Shown here: one piece after another, positions 9,304-17,576 of the stretch | Layout of the letters: every line of letters starts with the position of its first letter | Numbering within the stretch: the first letter of the stretch is position 1 | Origin: CAIUSP01 sp964594365 | GTDB taxonomy: Bacteria; Actinomycetota; Thermoleophilia; Solirubrobacterales; 70-9 | Reading direction: 5' to 3' | DNA length: 64,000 nucleotides | Assembly: GCA_964594365.1 (NCBI GenBank) | Contig: CAZQMB010000003.1 | Coordinates: 1-64,000, forward strand | The notes under the pieces: model-generated | Databases searched by the model: none | Told to the model about the DNA's origin: nothing | Seen by the model: the letters and a program-made list of their open reading frames with translations, nothing else | Program-made: the position numbers and the translations under genes

Positions 9304-9561
9304 ATGGCTAGTCAGAGAGTTCCGGGAGGAGTGGTTCACAAACTCCCGGTCGACCTGCGAGCTGCGCTCCTCGGTAATCAGGTGGCGCTCGATGTCTGGA
9401 AGGACATCACGCCTTTGGCCCGTAACGAGTTCATCTGTTGGGTGGAAGATGCGAAGCAAGAGGAGACGCGCCAGCGCCGAATCCGTCGCACCCAAGAGGA
9501 GCTCGAGGAGGGGATGCGCCGCCCCTGTTGCTGGCCTGGATGCAGCCACCGAGAGAAGTAG
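9304..9561 (+). CDS. Small YdeI/OmpD-associated family protein
   Basis: The 85-residue product shows the YdeI/OmdA signature LTPLARNE-like ITPLARNEFICWVEDAK and the conserved tail RRPCCWPGC. The short stand-alone form is common in actinobacteria. Members have been linked to bacteriocin protection and outer-membrane protein effects in enterobacteria, but the function in Gram-positives is unknown. ATG at 9304 gives MASQRVPGG. It is the last intact gene before the accessory patch. Confidence 0.75.
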   Translation: MASQRVPGGVVHKLPVDLRAALLGNQVALDVWKDITPLARNEFICWVEDAKQEETRQRRIRRTQEELEEGMRRPCCWPGCSHREK

Positions 9562-9635
9562 CTTCTTCTGGGTCCCGCTAGCCGTTCGCCATCCACCGTT
9601 GGGACCCTTCGGCATGGTCGCTTGCTGGGTCCAAG

Positions 9636-9933
9636 ATGACCCAAGATTCAGTCAAATCAAGTCGCCAAAGTGCTCATCTCGCACGTGGGCGCGCCGCGCT
9701 GATTGTCTCGGCTCAGGACACGATCGCTGAGCGAGGACCGGAGGTAACGATCGAGGACTAGGCGGCGTCGGCCGGTGTTTCAATTGCCACTCTCTATAAG
9801 CATTTCGGCTCGAAGGAGGGGCTTCTCGCTGCAGCGATCGTTGACGTGCTGCAGCGCTGGGAAGCCTGGATGACGGAGGCTCTCTCCAATCTGCCCACCG
9901 AGATCGAACAATTCGTCGCTGCGGCCCGCTTGG
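9636..9933 (+). pseudogene. Decayed TetR-family regulator (in-frame stop, 3' truncated)
   Basis: From ATG 9636 the frame reads a TetR N-terminus. A TAG stop at 9759-9761 falls inside the helix-turn-helix, between TIED and AASAGVS. The same frame continues with IATLYKHFGSKEGLLAA, the recognition helix and classic YxHFxSKE motif, then LQRWEAWMTEALS. Homology stops at about 9933, exactly where direct repeat A begins, so the ligand-binding domain is gone. A nonsense mutation plus truncation makes function unlikely. Confidence 0.75.
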
Positions 9934-10000
9934 GGGTGCGTTTTCCGCGACTGCAGGCGATGCCTGATCATACGAGCGGTTGCTCCTCGACGACGGCGGG
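9932..10000 (+). repeat. Direct repeat A (69 bp), pair of 11873-11941
   Basis: This 69-bp segment matches 11873-11941 in direct orientation at 62 of 69 positions. It begins right where the TetR remnant loses homology. In the frame reading GVRFPRLQA-PDH, six of seven differences fall at third codon positions and five are synonymous, which suggests descent from a coding sequence. After it, 10001-10133 holds no recognisable gene. Confidence 0.75.
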
Positions 10001-10163
10001 TAATCGGACCGCCTTAGCTTGCGGCTTTTCGTGTAACGGCCTGCTCTGTATTCGGGCTTGGTAGTCTGCCTCCAAGTACCTTCAGGTCACCAATCGACGT
10101 GCGACGTCCGTCGCTCCGTGGCTTCTCGACAAATTGACGTTGCTGGGGATTGGGGATCAGGTA

Positions 10164-11744
10164 GTGGCGAGAGTTCTGGCGGTCGGTGGTGTGCGGTTTG
10201 TATTGGCTGGCGTGCTGGCTGCTGCGCTTGCGGCGTGTTTAGTGGTCCGTGCTGAGGCTGCTCCGGTTTTCTCTTCTTCGTTTGCCGCGCCAGCTGAGTT
10301 TGCCAATTCGGCTGGCTCTGGCGCGCAGGTTGCCGTTGGTGATCGTTCTCTGACCTTGAAATGGTCCGCTGTGAAGGGTGCTGCTAGTTACCGCGTTAGT
10401 TGGCGTGGCCGGGTTTTGAAGAGCGGTGAGCAAACTGCGACTTGGTCAGCTAAGTGGCTCGGGCTGAAGGTCCTCGAGGCTTCCGATCGTTCCTTCAAGG
10501 TTTCGGGACTCGTCAATGATCGTGAGTATCAGCTCAGGTTGGAGTCGAAGAGGACGGCGAAGAATTCGCGGTGGGTGGTCAGCTCGACGCTGGTGGCCAG
10601 CCCGAATGCCCTCACGCCTGAGCCTACGCCAGCCACCGTGCCGGACCCTCCGACGGGCGTTTCGGGCGTGGCCGGTGACTCTTCGGCGGCGGTGTCGTGG
10701 TCGGCTCCGTCTAGTGATGGTGGCTCTGAGATCACGAGTTACACGGTCACTGCTTGGGGAGACGGTTCACAATCCTGCACAACGGCAACCCTGTCTTGCA
10801 CGGTCACTGGGCTCACCAACGGCATGCCTTACTGGCTCCTCGTGAAGGCAACAAATGCTCGTGGTGATTCGGTCGCTTCAGTGGCGTCCGCTGCGGTTAC
10901 GCCAGCCACCGTGCCGGACCCCCCGACGAGTGTTGCGGGCTTGGTTGGTCACGGGTATGTCGCGGTGTCGTGGTCGGCTCCGTCTAGTGATGGTGGCTCT
11001 GAGATCACGAGTTACACGGTCACTGCTTGGGGAGACGGTTCACAATCCTGCACAACGGCAACCCTGTCTTGCACGGTCACTGGGCTCACCAACGGCATGC
11101 CTTACTGGCTCCTCGTGAAGGCAACAAATGCTCGTGGTGATTCGGTCGCTTCAGTGGCGTCCGCTGCGGCTACACCACGTACTTGGAACGTTGGTGACGA
11201 TGGTCCTGGCGGCGGCAAGGTCTTCTACGCTCCGGGCGGCACCTTCACTGAGACGGGTGCGGCGTGTGGTTCGAGCTGTCGCTATCTGGAGGCTGCTCCG
11301 GCTGGTTGGGATCCGGATGGTAGTCCTGATCCCAGACTTCGGTGGGGTGCCGGTAATGGCGAACAGAAGATGAGCCAGCGGCAGTGCAGTTATAGGTTCA
11401 TAGTTACTCGTACTGCTCTTGGTTCTGGGTTTGCCAATACTGCTGCGATCCTTGATGAGTGCCCCCGCGCTGACTACGAAGATGATCGATCGGCTCCTGC
11501 TGCATATGCCGCCTCAACCTACGCTCCGACCGTCAATGGTCTGGTTGTCACGGGCTGGTTCCTGCCATCCATTGATGAACTCGTCCAGCTTGATGATTCC
11601 GCTGTTGGTGGGTTGCGTCGGGGTGGTTTTTACTGGTCGTCGTCGCAGGTCAATGCGGGCCTCGCCAGAGCGCTACGCAAGCGTGAGGATCCCTGCTGCG
11701 CCAAGTACTGGGACCTCTCAGTGAGGCCGATTCGGGCTTTTTAG
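10164..11744 (+). CDS. Secreted fibronectin type III repeat protein with DUF1566-like C-terminal domain
   Basis: GTG 10164 gives a signal peptide directly (MARVLAV, then an Ala-rich core ending AEAAP); TTG 10134 is the alternative start. Three FN3-like domains follow: a divergent one (ALKWSAVKGAASYRVSW-type region) and two nearly identical 91-residue units with SWSAPSSDGGSEITSYTV. The final 180 residues start VGDDGPGGGKVFYAPGG and include CRYLEAAPAGW, GWFLPSIDEL and FYWSSSQ, the pattern of DUF1566-type surface domains in actinobacteria. It is probably an exported adhesive or binding protein. Codons such as GCT, GTT and TCT are far commoner than in neighbours, which suggests transfer. Confidence 0.8.
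   Translation: MARVLAVGGVRFVLAGVLAAALAACLVVRAEAAPVFSSSFAAPAEFANSAGSGAQVAVGDRSLTLKWSAVKGAASYRVSWRGRVLKSGEQTATWSAKWLGLKVLEASDRSFKVSGLVNDREYQLRLESKRTAKNSRWVVSSTLVASPNALTPEPTPATVPDPPTGVSGVAGDSSAAVSWSAPSSDGGSEITSYTVTAWGDGSQSCTTATLSCTVTGLTNGMPYWLLVKATNARGDSVASVASAAVTPATVPDPPTSVAGLVGHGYVAVSWSAPSSDGGSEITSYTVTAWGDGSQSCTTATLSCTVTGLTNGMPYWLLVKATNARGDSVASVASAAATPRTWNVGDDGPGGGKVFYAPGGTFTETGAACGSSCRYLEAAPAGWDPDGSPDPRLRWGAGNGEQKMSQRQCSYRFIVTRTALGSGFANTAAILDECPRADYEDDRSAPAAYAASTYAPTVNGLVVTGWFLPSIDELVQLDDSAVGGLRRGGFYWSSSQVNAGLARALRKREDPCCAKYWDLSVRPIRAF
10628..11173 (+). repeat. Tandem duplication of a 273-bp fibronectin-III unit
   Basis: Two 273-bp (91-codon) units start at 10628 and 10901. Bases 10689-10896 are identical to 10962-11169, including all synonymous sites; differences cluster in the first 60 bp of each unit. 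The identity points to recent duplication or gene conversion. Confidence 0.9.
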
Positions 11745-11872
11745 TTCGGGCGGTGCCAGGACGGCCGGGAGATCTCGGCGGCGCACGAGCACCGAGAGGA
11801 TTACGACCAGACACAGACCTATCAGGAGGGTTTGGGAGCTCATTCGGGCCGGCTTTCCGTCCGCGGCTCAGC

Positions 11873-11941
11873 GGGGGTACGTTTTCCGCGGCTACAGGCG
11901 ATTCCTGACCATAGGAGCGGCTGCTCCTCGACGACGGCGGG
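11873..11941 (+). repeat. Direct repeat B (69 bp), pair of 9932-10000
   Basis: Second copy of the repeat, 1941 bp downstream of copy A. It lies in the 212-bp intergenic space between the FN3 gene and the beta-propeller gene. That space otherwise holds only a doubtful 41-codon minus-strand frame (11718-11843) with one hydrophobic segment, which overlaps the FN3 gene's 3' end. Confidence 0.75.
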
Positions 11942-11956
11942 GTCTGTACCGTCAGA

Positions 11957-13459
11957 TCAGGCTGGCCCGTCCTTCAGGGCGACCAGCCCGCCGATCACTC
12001 CCAGGTATGCGGTCCCGTCAGGTCCGAGCATGACTCCGGCGTAGTTGTTGTTGAAGAGGATTCCCGACCCTGCGTAGTGCCTCCAAACCGTCTCCCCGGT
12101 GTGGAAGCTGACCGCCGTCCAGTAGTAGCCCTCGTTCCCGCTCGGGTCGTCCGGTCGCTCGTAGAGGTAGATCAGGCCCGTCGAGTTGGACATCTTGGGC
12201 ACCAGCGTCGGAGCTCGGACTTCGTCGTTGGTCCAGACCTTCCGGCACGACCTGCCGTTGGCGGCTATGTCGACTCGGGCTAGTCCGGGCTGGGAGAGGC
12301 TGGGTCCTCCCGGGAGGAACGGGTCGGAGTACCCGTAGTTGTTCTCGACCACCAGCGATCTACCTGTACCGATCAGTGAGTTCTCCGTTGCCGATGCTCC
12401 CTGTGGGAATACAGGCACCTCACAGACCTTGCGGCGCTGACCCCTTCCCAGCCGCTTCGCCGTTCGATAGACGACCACGTTCATCGGGTCCGCGTTGTCG
12501 GTGATCGCGACGAACCCTCCTTCGAGGATCGTCGGGGTGGTGCCCGACCCGTCGTCGGCCTGCCCTGGCTTGGTCAGACCGCTGTTGCGGTAGGTCGACT
12601 TCCATGCGATCCGCGGCTTGCCTCTTCCGTCCGCTCCGAGCCGGTAGAGCTTCCGGTCGGAAACCACGTACACGCCAGACCTGTCCACGGCGAACGAGTT
12701 CTGGATCCACTCGCCGAGGCGGATGGATCTGATCACGCCCGTCCTTCGGTTCCAGGTACCGACGATCCCGCTCTGTTTGCTTACGAACCAGACGCGACCC
12801 TGGAAGTCCGGAAGTATCGAGGTGATCCTCTCTTTCGAGGGGTCGAGTACGCCTGAGAGATCGACGGTCCTGCGAACCGCGAATCCGGCCGAACCCGGCA
12901 GGGGCTCGAGGACCAGGATGCGATTGGTCCTCGTCGGGACCCAGAGTCGCTTCTCCTGATCGAGGAAGAAGTAGCCGCCCCCGGTGTAGTCCTGGAACAC
13001 GGGTGTGTCTCCAACGGGGGCGTTGTCGGGGAGGCTCATCGAGGCGATGGTCTCGAGAGTTTCCGGATCGATGATCTTTGCCGTCGGAGGCGCGATGCTC
13101 GACGGGCAGACCGTGACGATCCTCCCGAAGCGATCGAAGCCCAGAGAAGCGCAGAGGCTCAGTCCCCCAACCGATGCCATCGAGATGGCGGACGGGTCCT
13201 GGCCGAGCGGACCTGGCCCGGGATAGGCATCCGTCATCCAGGTGTCGTTGTGGATGCTGCTCCAGGCGCCCTCCGCCAGGAAGGGATTACGCGGAGGAAC
13301 GGTGGAAGAGGTGACGGGCCGGGCGGTCCATGCACCGCCGGTGGAGGTCGGGAGAGTCGGTGCGGGATCGAGATCGGATTCGATCGGCAGCGCGCCAGCG
13401 ACCCGAGGAATCGACAGTAGGAGGCAAACGGCAAGGCAGCCCGCGGCCAGAGTCCGCAT
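11957..13459 (-). CDS. Secreted beta-propeller-like (PQQ/YVTN type) protein
   Basis: From ATG 13459 the 500-residue product begins MRTLAAGCLAVCLLLSIP, a clean signal peptide; upstream AGAGGTGCG is a plausible ribosome-binding site. An upstream in-frame ATG at 13495 would add 12 residues. The mature protein repeats blades with phrases such as GLSLCASLGFDRFGRIVTV, FQDYTGGGYFFLDQEKRLWV and GRVWFVSKQSGIVGTWNRR, typical of beta-propellers of the PQQ or SMP-30 kind. No catalytic residues can be assigned. It is possibly a secreted binding protein. Confidence 0.7.
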   Translation of the reverse strand: MRTLAAGCLAVCLLLSIPRVAGALPIESDLDPAPTLPTSTGGAWTARPVTSSTVPPRNPFLAEGAWSSIHNDTWMTDAYPGPGPLGQDPSAISMASVGGLSLCASLGFDRFGRIVTVCPSSIAPPTAKIIDPETLETIASMSLPDNAPVGDTPVFQDYTGGGYFFLDQEKRLWVPTRTNRILVLEPLPGSAGFAVRRTVDLSGVLDPSKERITSILPDFQGRVWFVSKQSGIVGTWNRRTGVIRSIRLGEWIQNSFAVDRSGVYVVSDRKLYRLGADGRGKPRIAWKSTYRNSGLTKPGQADDGSGTTPTILEGGFVAITDNADPMNVVVYRTAKRLGRGQRRKVCEVPVFPQGASATENSLIGTGRSLVVENNYGYSDPFLPGGPSLSQPGLARVDIAANGRSCRKVWTNDEVRAPTLVPKMSNSTGLIYLYERPDDPSGNEGYYWTAVSFHTGETVWRHYAGSGILFNNNYAGVMLGPDGTAYLGVIGGLVALKDGPA

Positions 13460-13556
13460 CGCACCTCTGCCACTCCCTCCCTCGAGACGATCCATCGGTG
13501 ATCCACAATCTAGAGCCATCGAGGGCGGGGCGGCGGAGCACGGGTAGGATCGACCG

Positions 13557-13727
13557 ATGCCAGAAGTCGTCACCGGCGAGGCGCCAGCTGCTCCCGAACT
13601 CAGGCCGATCGGGCCCGACGATGCGAAGGGCCTGTCGGAGTTGATTACCCGTTGCTATGGCGATGCTTACCCGAAGGACTCGGTCTACCGGCCCGATGAG
13701 ATGGCGGCGCTACATAACGCCTCCTAG
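13557..13727 (+). pseudogene. N-terminal fragment of a GNAT acetyltransferase
   Basis: The 56-codon frame reads PELRPIGPDDAKGLSELI, then TRCYGDAYPKDSVYRPDE, and ends MAALHNAS with a stop. This is the first beta strand and helix of a GNAT domain; the acetyl-CoA binding motif (Q/RxxGxG/A) is absent. The break lies 17 bp from the 3' end of tRNA-Val. It is best read as the stump of a gene cut by recombination or deletion at the tRNA. Confidence 0.6.
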
Positions 13728-13743
13728 CCGGCATCTCTGGCCA

Positions 13744-13815
13744 TGGGCGCGGCTGGGATCGAACCAGCGACCTCTCGCGTGTGAGGCGAGCGCTCTCCCG
13801 CTGAGCTACGCGCCC
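13744..13815 (-). tRNA. tRNA-Val (CAC)
   Basis: The minus strand folds as a cloverleaf: acceptor GGGCGCG pairs CGCGCCC, the D-arm contains AGCTCAGCGGGAGAGC, the anticodon loop is CTCACAC with anticodon CAC, and the T-arm contains GGTTCGATCC. CCA is not encoded. It reads valine GUG codons. Its 3' end faces the truncated GNAT fragment. Confidence 0.95.
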
Positions 13816-13867
13816 GGGAGATCTTCGATTCGGGAAGGCTAGCCGGAAGAGTCGGGCCGGCGTTGGA

Positions 13868-14686
13868 TCAGGTGCCGACTCCGCCACCGCCACCAGTGCC
13901 CCCGCCGGTTCCACCCGCGGCCTTGCCGCAGATCCCGAGGGCCTTCTTGGGCGGAACGACGCAGATCCGCTTGGAGGAGAAGTAGTTGCCGCCGATCCCC
14001 TTCTTCTTGGGCGGGGGTCGGTAGATGTCGATGTGGCGACCGTCGATGGCTCCACCGGTGTCAGCGGCCACGAACCAGCCACCACCCGGCTTGTTGCGGT
14101 AGGCGGGTACGTAGACCCGGCTGCCGAACTTGATCAGGTCGGGATCGACCGCGATCGATCCCCAGAAGCTCAGCTTCATCCCCGACGCACCGATCGGCCA
14201 CTTGACCACCTGGAAACGTACGCCCCGCTCCTTCGGCGACTTGTATCGCTTCTTCACCTCGGGTCCATTGGACCACCCGCCGCCCTCGAGGGGGAAGGTC
14301 ACCGCGCCCTTCTTGTTGCGCCACCCGACATCGAGCCAGTAGTAGCTGCCGTCGCGCTTGCCGTTCTTGCCGACCCAGGGAACGTCGTAGCCGTCTGCGT
14401 AGTGGTAGGTCCGCCCGTCGAGACCGATCCCGCTCCCCTCCATCGGCAGGCCGTAGGCCGAGTAGAGCCAGTCCGCCCGGTGCTTGTCGGTGAGGCCGGG
14501 CGCATTGATCTTCTTGCCGACGAACCACTTCTCGGGCGTCGGGTAGTACTCGGTGAGCGTCACGTCCTTGACCCAGCCCGTCTTCTTGATCACGGCTCCC
14601 GCGCTCGAAGGCAAGAGCAGGCAGAGAGACAGCATCGCCGCGGCGAGCAGTAGTAGCGGTCGGATTTCGGCTCGGTTACGAAGCAT
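13868..14686 (-). CDS. Secreted 3D-domain protein (MltA-like fold)
   Basis: The 272-residue product has a signal peptide (basic start, LLLLAAAMLSLCLLLP core). Near the C-terminus it has the 3D domain: SIAVDPDLIKFGSRVYVP, then WFVAADTGGAIDGRHIDIY, which contains the Asp residues that define the family. Such domains occur in MltA-like lytic transglycosylases and Rpf/YabE-type cell-wall proteins. The middle region with repeated Gly/Tyr/Trp (YYWLDVGWRNKKG) is not recognised. The tail is Gly-rich. The likely role is peptidoglycan remodelling outside the membrane. Confidence 0.8.
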   Translation of the reverse strand: MLRNRAEIRPLLLLAAAMLSLCLLLPSSAGAVIKKTGWVKDVTLTEYYPTPEKWFVGKKINAPGLTDKHRADWLYSAYGLPMEGSGIGLDGRTYHYADGYDVPWVGKNGKRDGSYYWLDVGWRNKKGAVTFPLEGGGWSNGPEVKKRYKSPKERGVRFQVVKWPIGASGMKLSFWGSIAVDPDLIKFGSRVYVPAYRNKPGGGWFVAADTGGAIDGRHIDIYRPPPKKKGIGGNYFSSKRICVVPPKKALGICGKAAGGTGGGTGGGGGVGT

Positions 14687-14781
14687 CGTTAGGTTCCACT
14701 AACACTCACCATACGAGAGAGTTCCGCGGTCACCGCCCGGAATCCTCCCCGCGGGTGCGTATCCGGCATCATGCCTTGCAG

Positions 14782-15408
14782 ATGGCAGCCCACCGCGAAG
14801 ACGATCTCACCCTCAGCCGGTCCGATCTGGCCGAAGACCCCTTCGAGCAGTTCGACGCGTGGTGGGAGTACGCGGCCGACAAGGTCCCGATGCCCGAGGC
14901 GATCTGTCTCTCGACGGTGGACGCGCAGGGCATGCCCGACGCCCGGATGGTCCTGTTGAGGGGCCATGGTCCCGACGGTTTTCGCATCTACACCAACTAC
15001 GACTCCAACAAGGCCGCCCAGCTCGACGGTCAGGGGGTGGCCGCGCTGTGTCTGTTCTGGAGAGAGCTCGACCGGCAGGTCCGGATCCGCGGCAAGGTGA
15101 AGAGGGCCACCGCCGAGGAATCCGACGCTTACTACTTCTCGCGCCCGCCCCTGCATCGGCTCGGAGCCTGGGCCTCGCCGCAGAGCCAACCGATCGAGAA
15201 CCGCGATGAGCTCGAGCGGCGTTTGGCCGAGGTCGAGGAGCGTTTCGCCGGTGAGGAGGATGTACCCCGGCCCGATAACTGGGGTGGCTACGTACTCGAG
15301 CCCGAAGTGATCGAGTTCTGGCAGGGCCGGATCGGCCGTCTGCACGACCGCTTCACCTACACGCCGGATGGAAGCGGCGGCTGGACGATCCAGCGCCTCG
15401 GCCCCTGA
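14782..15408 (+). CDS. pdxH: Pyridoxamine 5'-phosphate oxidase
   Basis: The 208-residue product is a flavin-split-barrel PNPOx. Visible signatures are ARMVLLRG, FRIYTNYDSNKAAQL (FMN contact), LFWRELDRQVRIRGKV, YFSRPPLHRLGAWASPQS and the C-terminal GGYVLEPEVIEFWQGR, with RLHDRF. These match the enzyme that oxidises pyridoxine- or pyridoxamine-5'-phosphate to PLP. The start is uncertain: ATG 14782, or GTG 14755 adding nine residues; neither has a strong ribosome-binding site. The SRP RNA gene follows directly. Confidence 0.9.
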   Translation: MAAHREDDLTLSRSDLAEDPFEQFDAWWEYAADKVPMPEAICLSTVDAQGMPDARMVLLRGHGPDGFRIYTNYDSNKAAQLDGQGVAALCLFWRELDRQVRIRGKVKRATAEESDAYYFSRPPLHRLGAWASPQSQPIENRDELERRLAEVEERFAGEEDVPRPDNWGGYVLEPEVIEFWQGRIGRLHDRFTYTPDGSGGWTIQRLGP

Positions 15409-15448
15409 GTCAGCACCCTGTCGGCGCCCAGCCTCTAACCTCCCTTTC

Positions 15449-15722
15449 GGACCGTGCTAGGCGGGGAGGTAGCGGTGCCCTGTCACCCGCAATCCGCTCT
15501 AGCGGGGCTGAATCCCCGAAGGAGGGGTCGAAGCCCTCGGTGTCGCCCGCGTCCGGGAGGCGTTGACGGCCAGGTCCTGCGCAGCGCCGGTCCGTGAACC
15601 AGGTCAGATCCGGAAGGAAGCAGCCTTAAGCGAACGCCGGTGTGTGATGCAGGCAAGCCTGGCTCGAGCCGTAACGAACGATGGCGCCCGGGAGCCTCAC
15701 TCCGAGATCGGGTGCACGGTCC
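15449..15722 (+). ncRNA. ffs: Signal recognition particle RNA (long form with Alu domain)
   Basis: The 5' and 3' ends pair (GGACCGTGC with GCACGGTCC). The Alu part has GGGGAGGTAGCGGTGCCCTG and GCAATCCGCTCTAGC. The S-domain tip has GGTCAGATCCGGAAGGAAGC, the universally conserved Ffh-binding helix 8. Total length of about 274 nt matches the long Gram-positive form. A small hairpin (GTCCGC/GCGGAC, 15724-15742) just after it may help termination. Its place immediately upstream of dnaX is conserved in actinobacteria. Confidence 0.95.
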
Positions 15723-15788
15723 TGTCCGCAAGTTGGGCGGACCGTGAGGCGACCGCTGCCGCCCTCGCGGATAGACTCGCTTCCAGCG

Positions 15789-17573
15789 ATGTCCGAGCAG
15801 TCCACCTCTCTCTACCGCCGTCACCGCCCGCAGGCCTTCGCCGACGTGGTCGGCCAGGAGCACGTGGTGAAGACGCTCTCGAATGCGATCGAGGGGAACC
15901 GCGTTCATCACGCCTATCTGTTCGTCGGTTCCCGCGGGACCGGCAAGACCTCGATGGCGAAGATCCTCGCCCGGTCGCTCAACTGCGAGCAGGGCCCGAC
16001 GCTCACGCCGTGCGGCAAGTGCGAGGCCTGCCTTGCGATAGAGCGCGGTAACTCGATGGACGTGATCGAGATGGACGCGGCGTCCAACCGCTCGGTCGAC
16101 GACATCCGCGAGTTGCGCGACCGGGTTGGCTATGCGCCAGCCGAGGGTCACTGGAAGGTCTACATCCTCGACGAGGCCCACATGCTCACCAAGGAGGCGT
16201 GGAACGCCTTCCTGAAGACGCTCGAAGAGCCCCCGCCGAACACAGTCTTCGTGCTCGCTACGACCGAGCCTCAGAAGGTGATGCCGACGATCGCCGATCG
16301 CTGCCAGCGCTTCGACTTCCAGCGGCCCACGCCAGAGCAGATCGGCGAGGTAGTGAAGCGCGTCGCCGAGAGCGAGGGCATCTCGATCGAGGATGCGGCG
16401 GTGGCGCTGGTCGCCCGCGCTGCTGCCGGCAGCTTCCGCGACGCGCTCGGCACGCTCGATCAACTGGTCGCATTCGGTGGAGATTCGATCGAGGCCTCGG
16501 CCGTGGCCGACCTGCTGGGAGCCGCCGATGCGGAATTGATCTTCGAGGTGACCGACGCGCTCGGCGCCGGAGACGCCAAGGGGACTCTCGAGGCGGTCGA
16601 GAAGCTTTCGTCCTCGGGCCGGGACCCATCGCGATTCGCGGCCGATCTGGTTGCCCACCTCCGCCAGTTGCTGGTCTGCAAGACCACCGGCGGCATTCCC
16701 GCAGCCTTCACCGTGACCGCGTCTGACCCAGCCCGCCTCGCCGGACAGGCCGAGACCATCGGCGAGGCCAAGCTGGTGGGAGCGATCGACGTCCTCTCCA
16801 ACGCCATCTCGGCGATGCGGGCGGGAGACGATCCCCGCTTCAGCCTGGAGATCGCGTTGATCAGGATCGCGGAGCCGCGGGTCGATCCCTCTCGCGAGGC
16901 GCTGTCGCGCCGGATCGAGGACCTCGAGTCCCGCCTCGGAAAGGGCTCACCCGCACCGACGCCCCCGGCACCGACCAGGACGGACGAAGACCCCGCGCCA
17001 GCCCCTGAAGCTCCTTCCGAGCCCCCGGTCGTCGAAGCCGATGCCGGGTCGGAGCCTGAAGCGGTGGCCGAACCACCTTCGACGCCCGTGGAGGATGAGG
17101 TGCCCTCTCCCGATCCAGCCGGAGAGGAACCGGTCGAGGTGACGATCGAGATCGAACGCGTGACCTCGCTCTGGCCCGCCGTCGTGGAGCACGTGCGCGA
17201 CTCCAACTCCGAGATGGTCTCGACCCTCTTCCACGGTGCGCGTCCGATCGCGGTCGACCGCGAGAAGTCGGTGATCAGGATCGGGTTCCCGTCCTCGGCC
17301 AAGTTCAACAAGCGCAAGATCGAGAGCGATCAGAATGCCGCGATCATCACCGAGTCACTCCACGCGGTCTTCGGCGTTCCCCTGCGTCCGGCCTTCGAGT
17401 TGCTGGAAGAGGAGGGCGATGAAGCGGCTCCCACTCCAGCCTCGGGGGATTCGATGGACGAGGGTGCGGTCGTGGACATGTTCAAGGACGAGTTCGACGC
17501 CGAGGAGATCACCGACTCCGCTCCGGCGGCCCCTGACAACAGCGCCAACGACGAAGCAGAGGAGGTCGGATAG
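15789..17573 (+). CDS. dnaX: DNA polymerase III subunits gamma/tau
   Basis: The 594-residue clamp-loader ATPase begins MSEQSTSLYRRHRPQAF, the typical start. It has a Walker A GSRGTGKTS near residue 45, a four-Cys zinc module (CEQGPTLTPCGKCEAC), Walker B LDEAHML and sensor 1 region LATTEPQK. The linker (about 390-455) is Pro/Glu-rich and the C-terminal domain resembles tau domain V. An upstream extension of the frame would overlap the SRP RNA and is not used. It starts the dnaX-ybaB-recR operon. Confidence 0.95.
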   Translation: MSEQSTSLYRRHRPQAFADVVGQEHVVKTLSNAIEGNRVHHAYLFVGSRGTGKTSMAKILARSLNCEQGPTLTPCGKCEACLAIERGNSMDVIEMDAASNRSVDDIRELRDRVGYAPAEGHWKVYILDEAHMLTKEAWNAFLKTLEEPPPNTVFVLATTEPQKVMPTIADRCQRFDFQRPTPEQIGEVVKRVAESEGISIEDAAVALVARAAAGSFRDALGTLDQLVAFGGDSIEASAVADLLGAADAELIFEVTDALGAGDAKGTLEAVEKLSSSGRDPSRFAADLVAHLRQLLVCKTTGGIPAAFTVTASDPARLAGQAETIGEAKLVGAIDVLSNAISAMRAGDDPRFSLEIALIRIAEPRVDPSREALSRRIEDLESRLGKGSPAPTPPAPTRTDEDPAPAPEAPSEPPVVEADAGSEPEAVAEPPSTPVEDEVPSPDPAGEEPVEVTIEIERVTSLWPAVVEHVRDSNSEMVSTLFHGARPIAVDREKSVIRIGFPSSAKFNKRKIESDQNAAIITESLHAVFGVPLRPAFELLEEEGDEAAPTPASGDSMDEGAVVDMFKDEFDAEEITDSAPAAPDNSANDEAEEVG

Positions 17574-17576
17574 ACG

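Noticed and set aside
10628..11173. Tandem repeat as a CRISPR-like array
   Set aside because: Unit length is 273 bp, coding, in frame, and only two copies; no spacers.
11718..11843. 41-codon minus-strand frame with a hydrophobic segment
   Set aside because: It overlaps the 3' end of the FN3 gene, is too short to judge, and has no family match; kept only as a note.
9932..11941. Direct repeats as att sites of an integrative element
   Set aside because: The copies differ at seven positions, no integrase or recombinase lies between them, and they do not match a tRNA end.
14687..14781. GTTAG-GTTCCA-CTAAC inverted repeat as operator before pdxH
   Set aside because: Five-base arms are too short to separate from chance.
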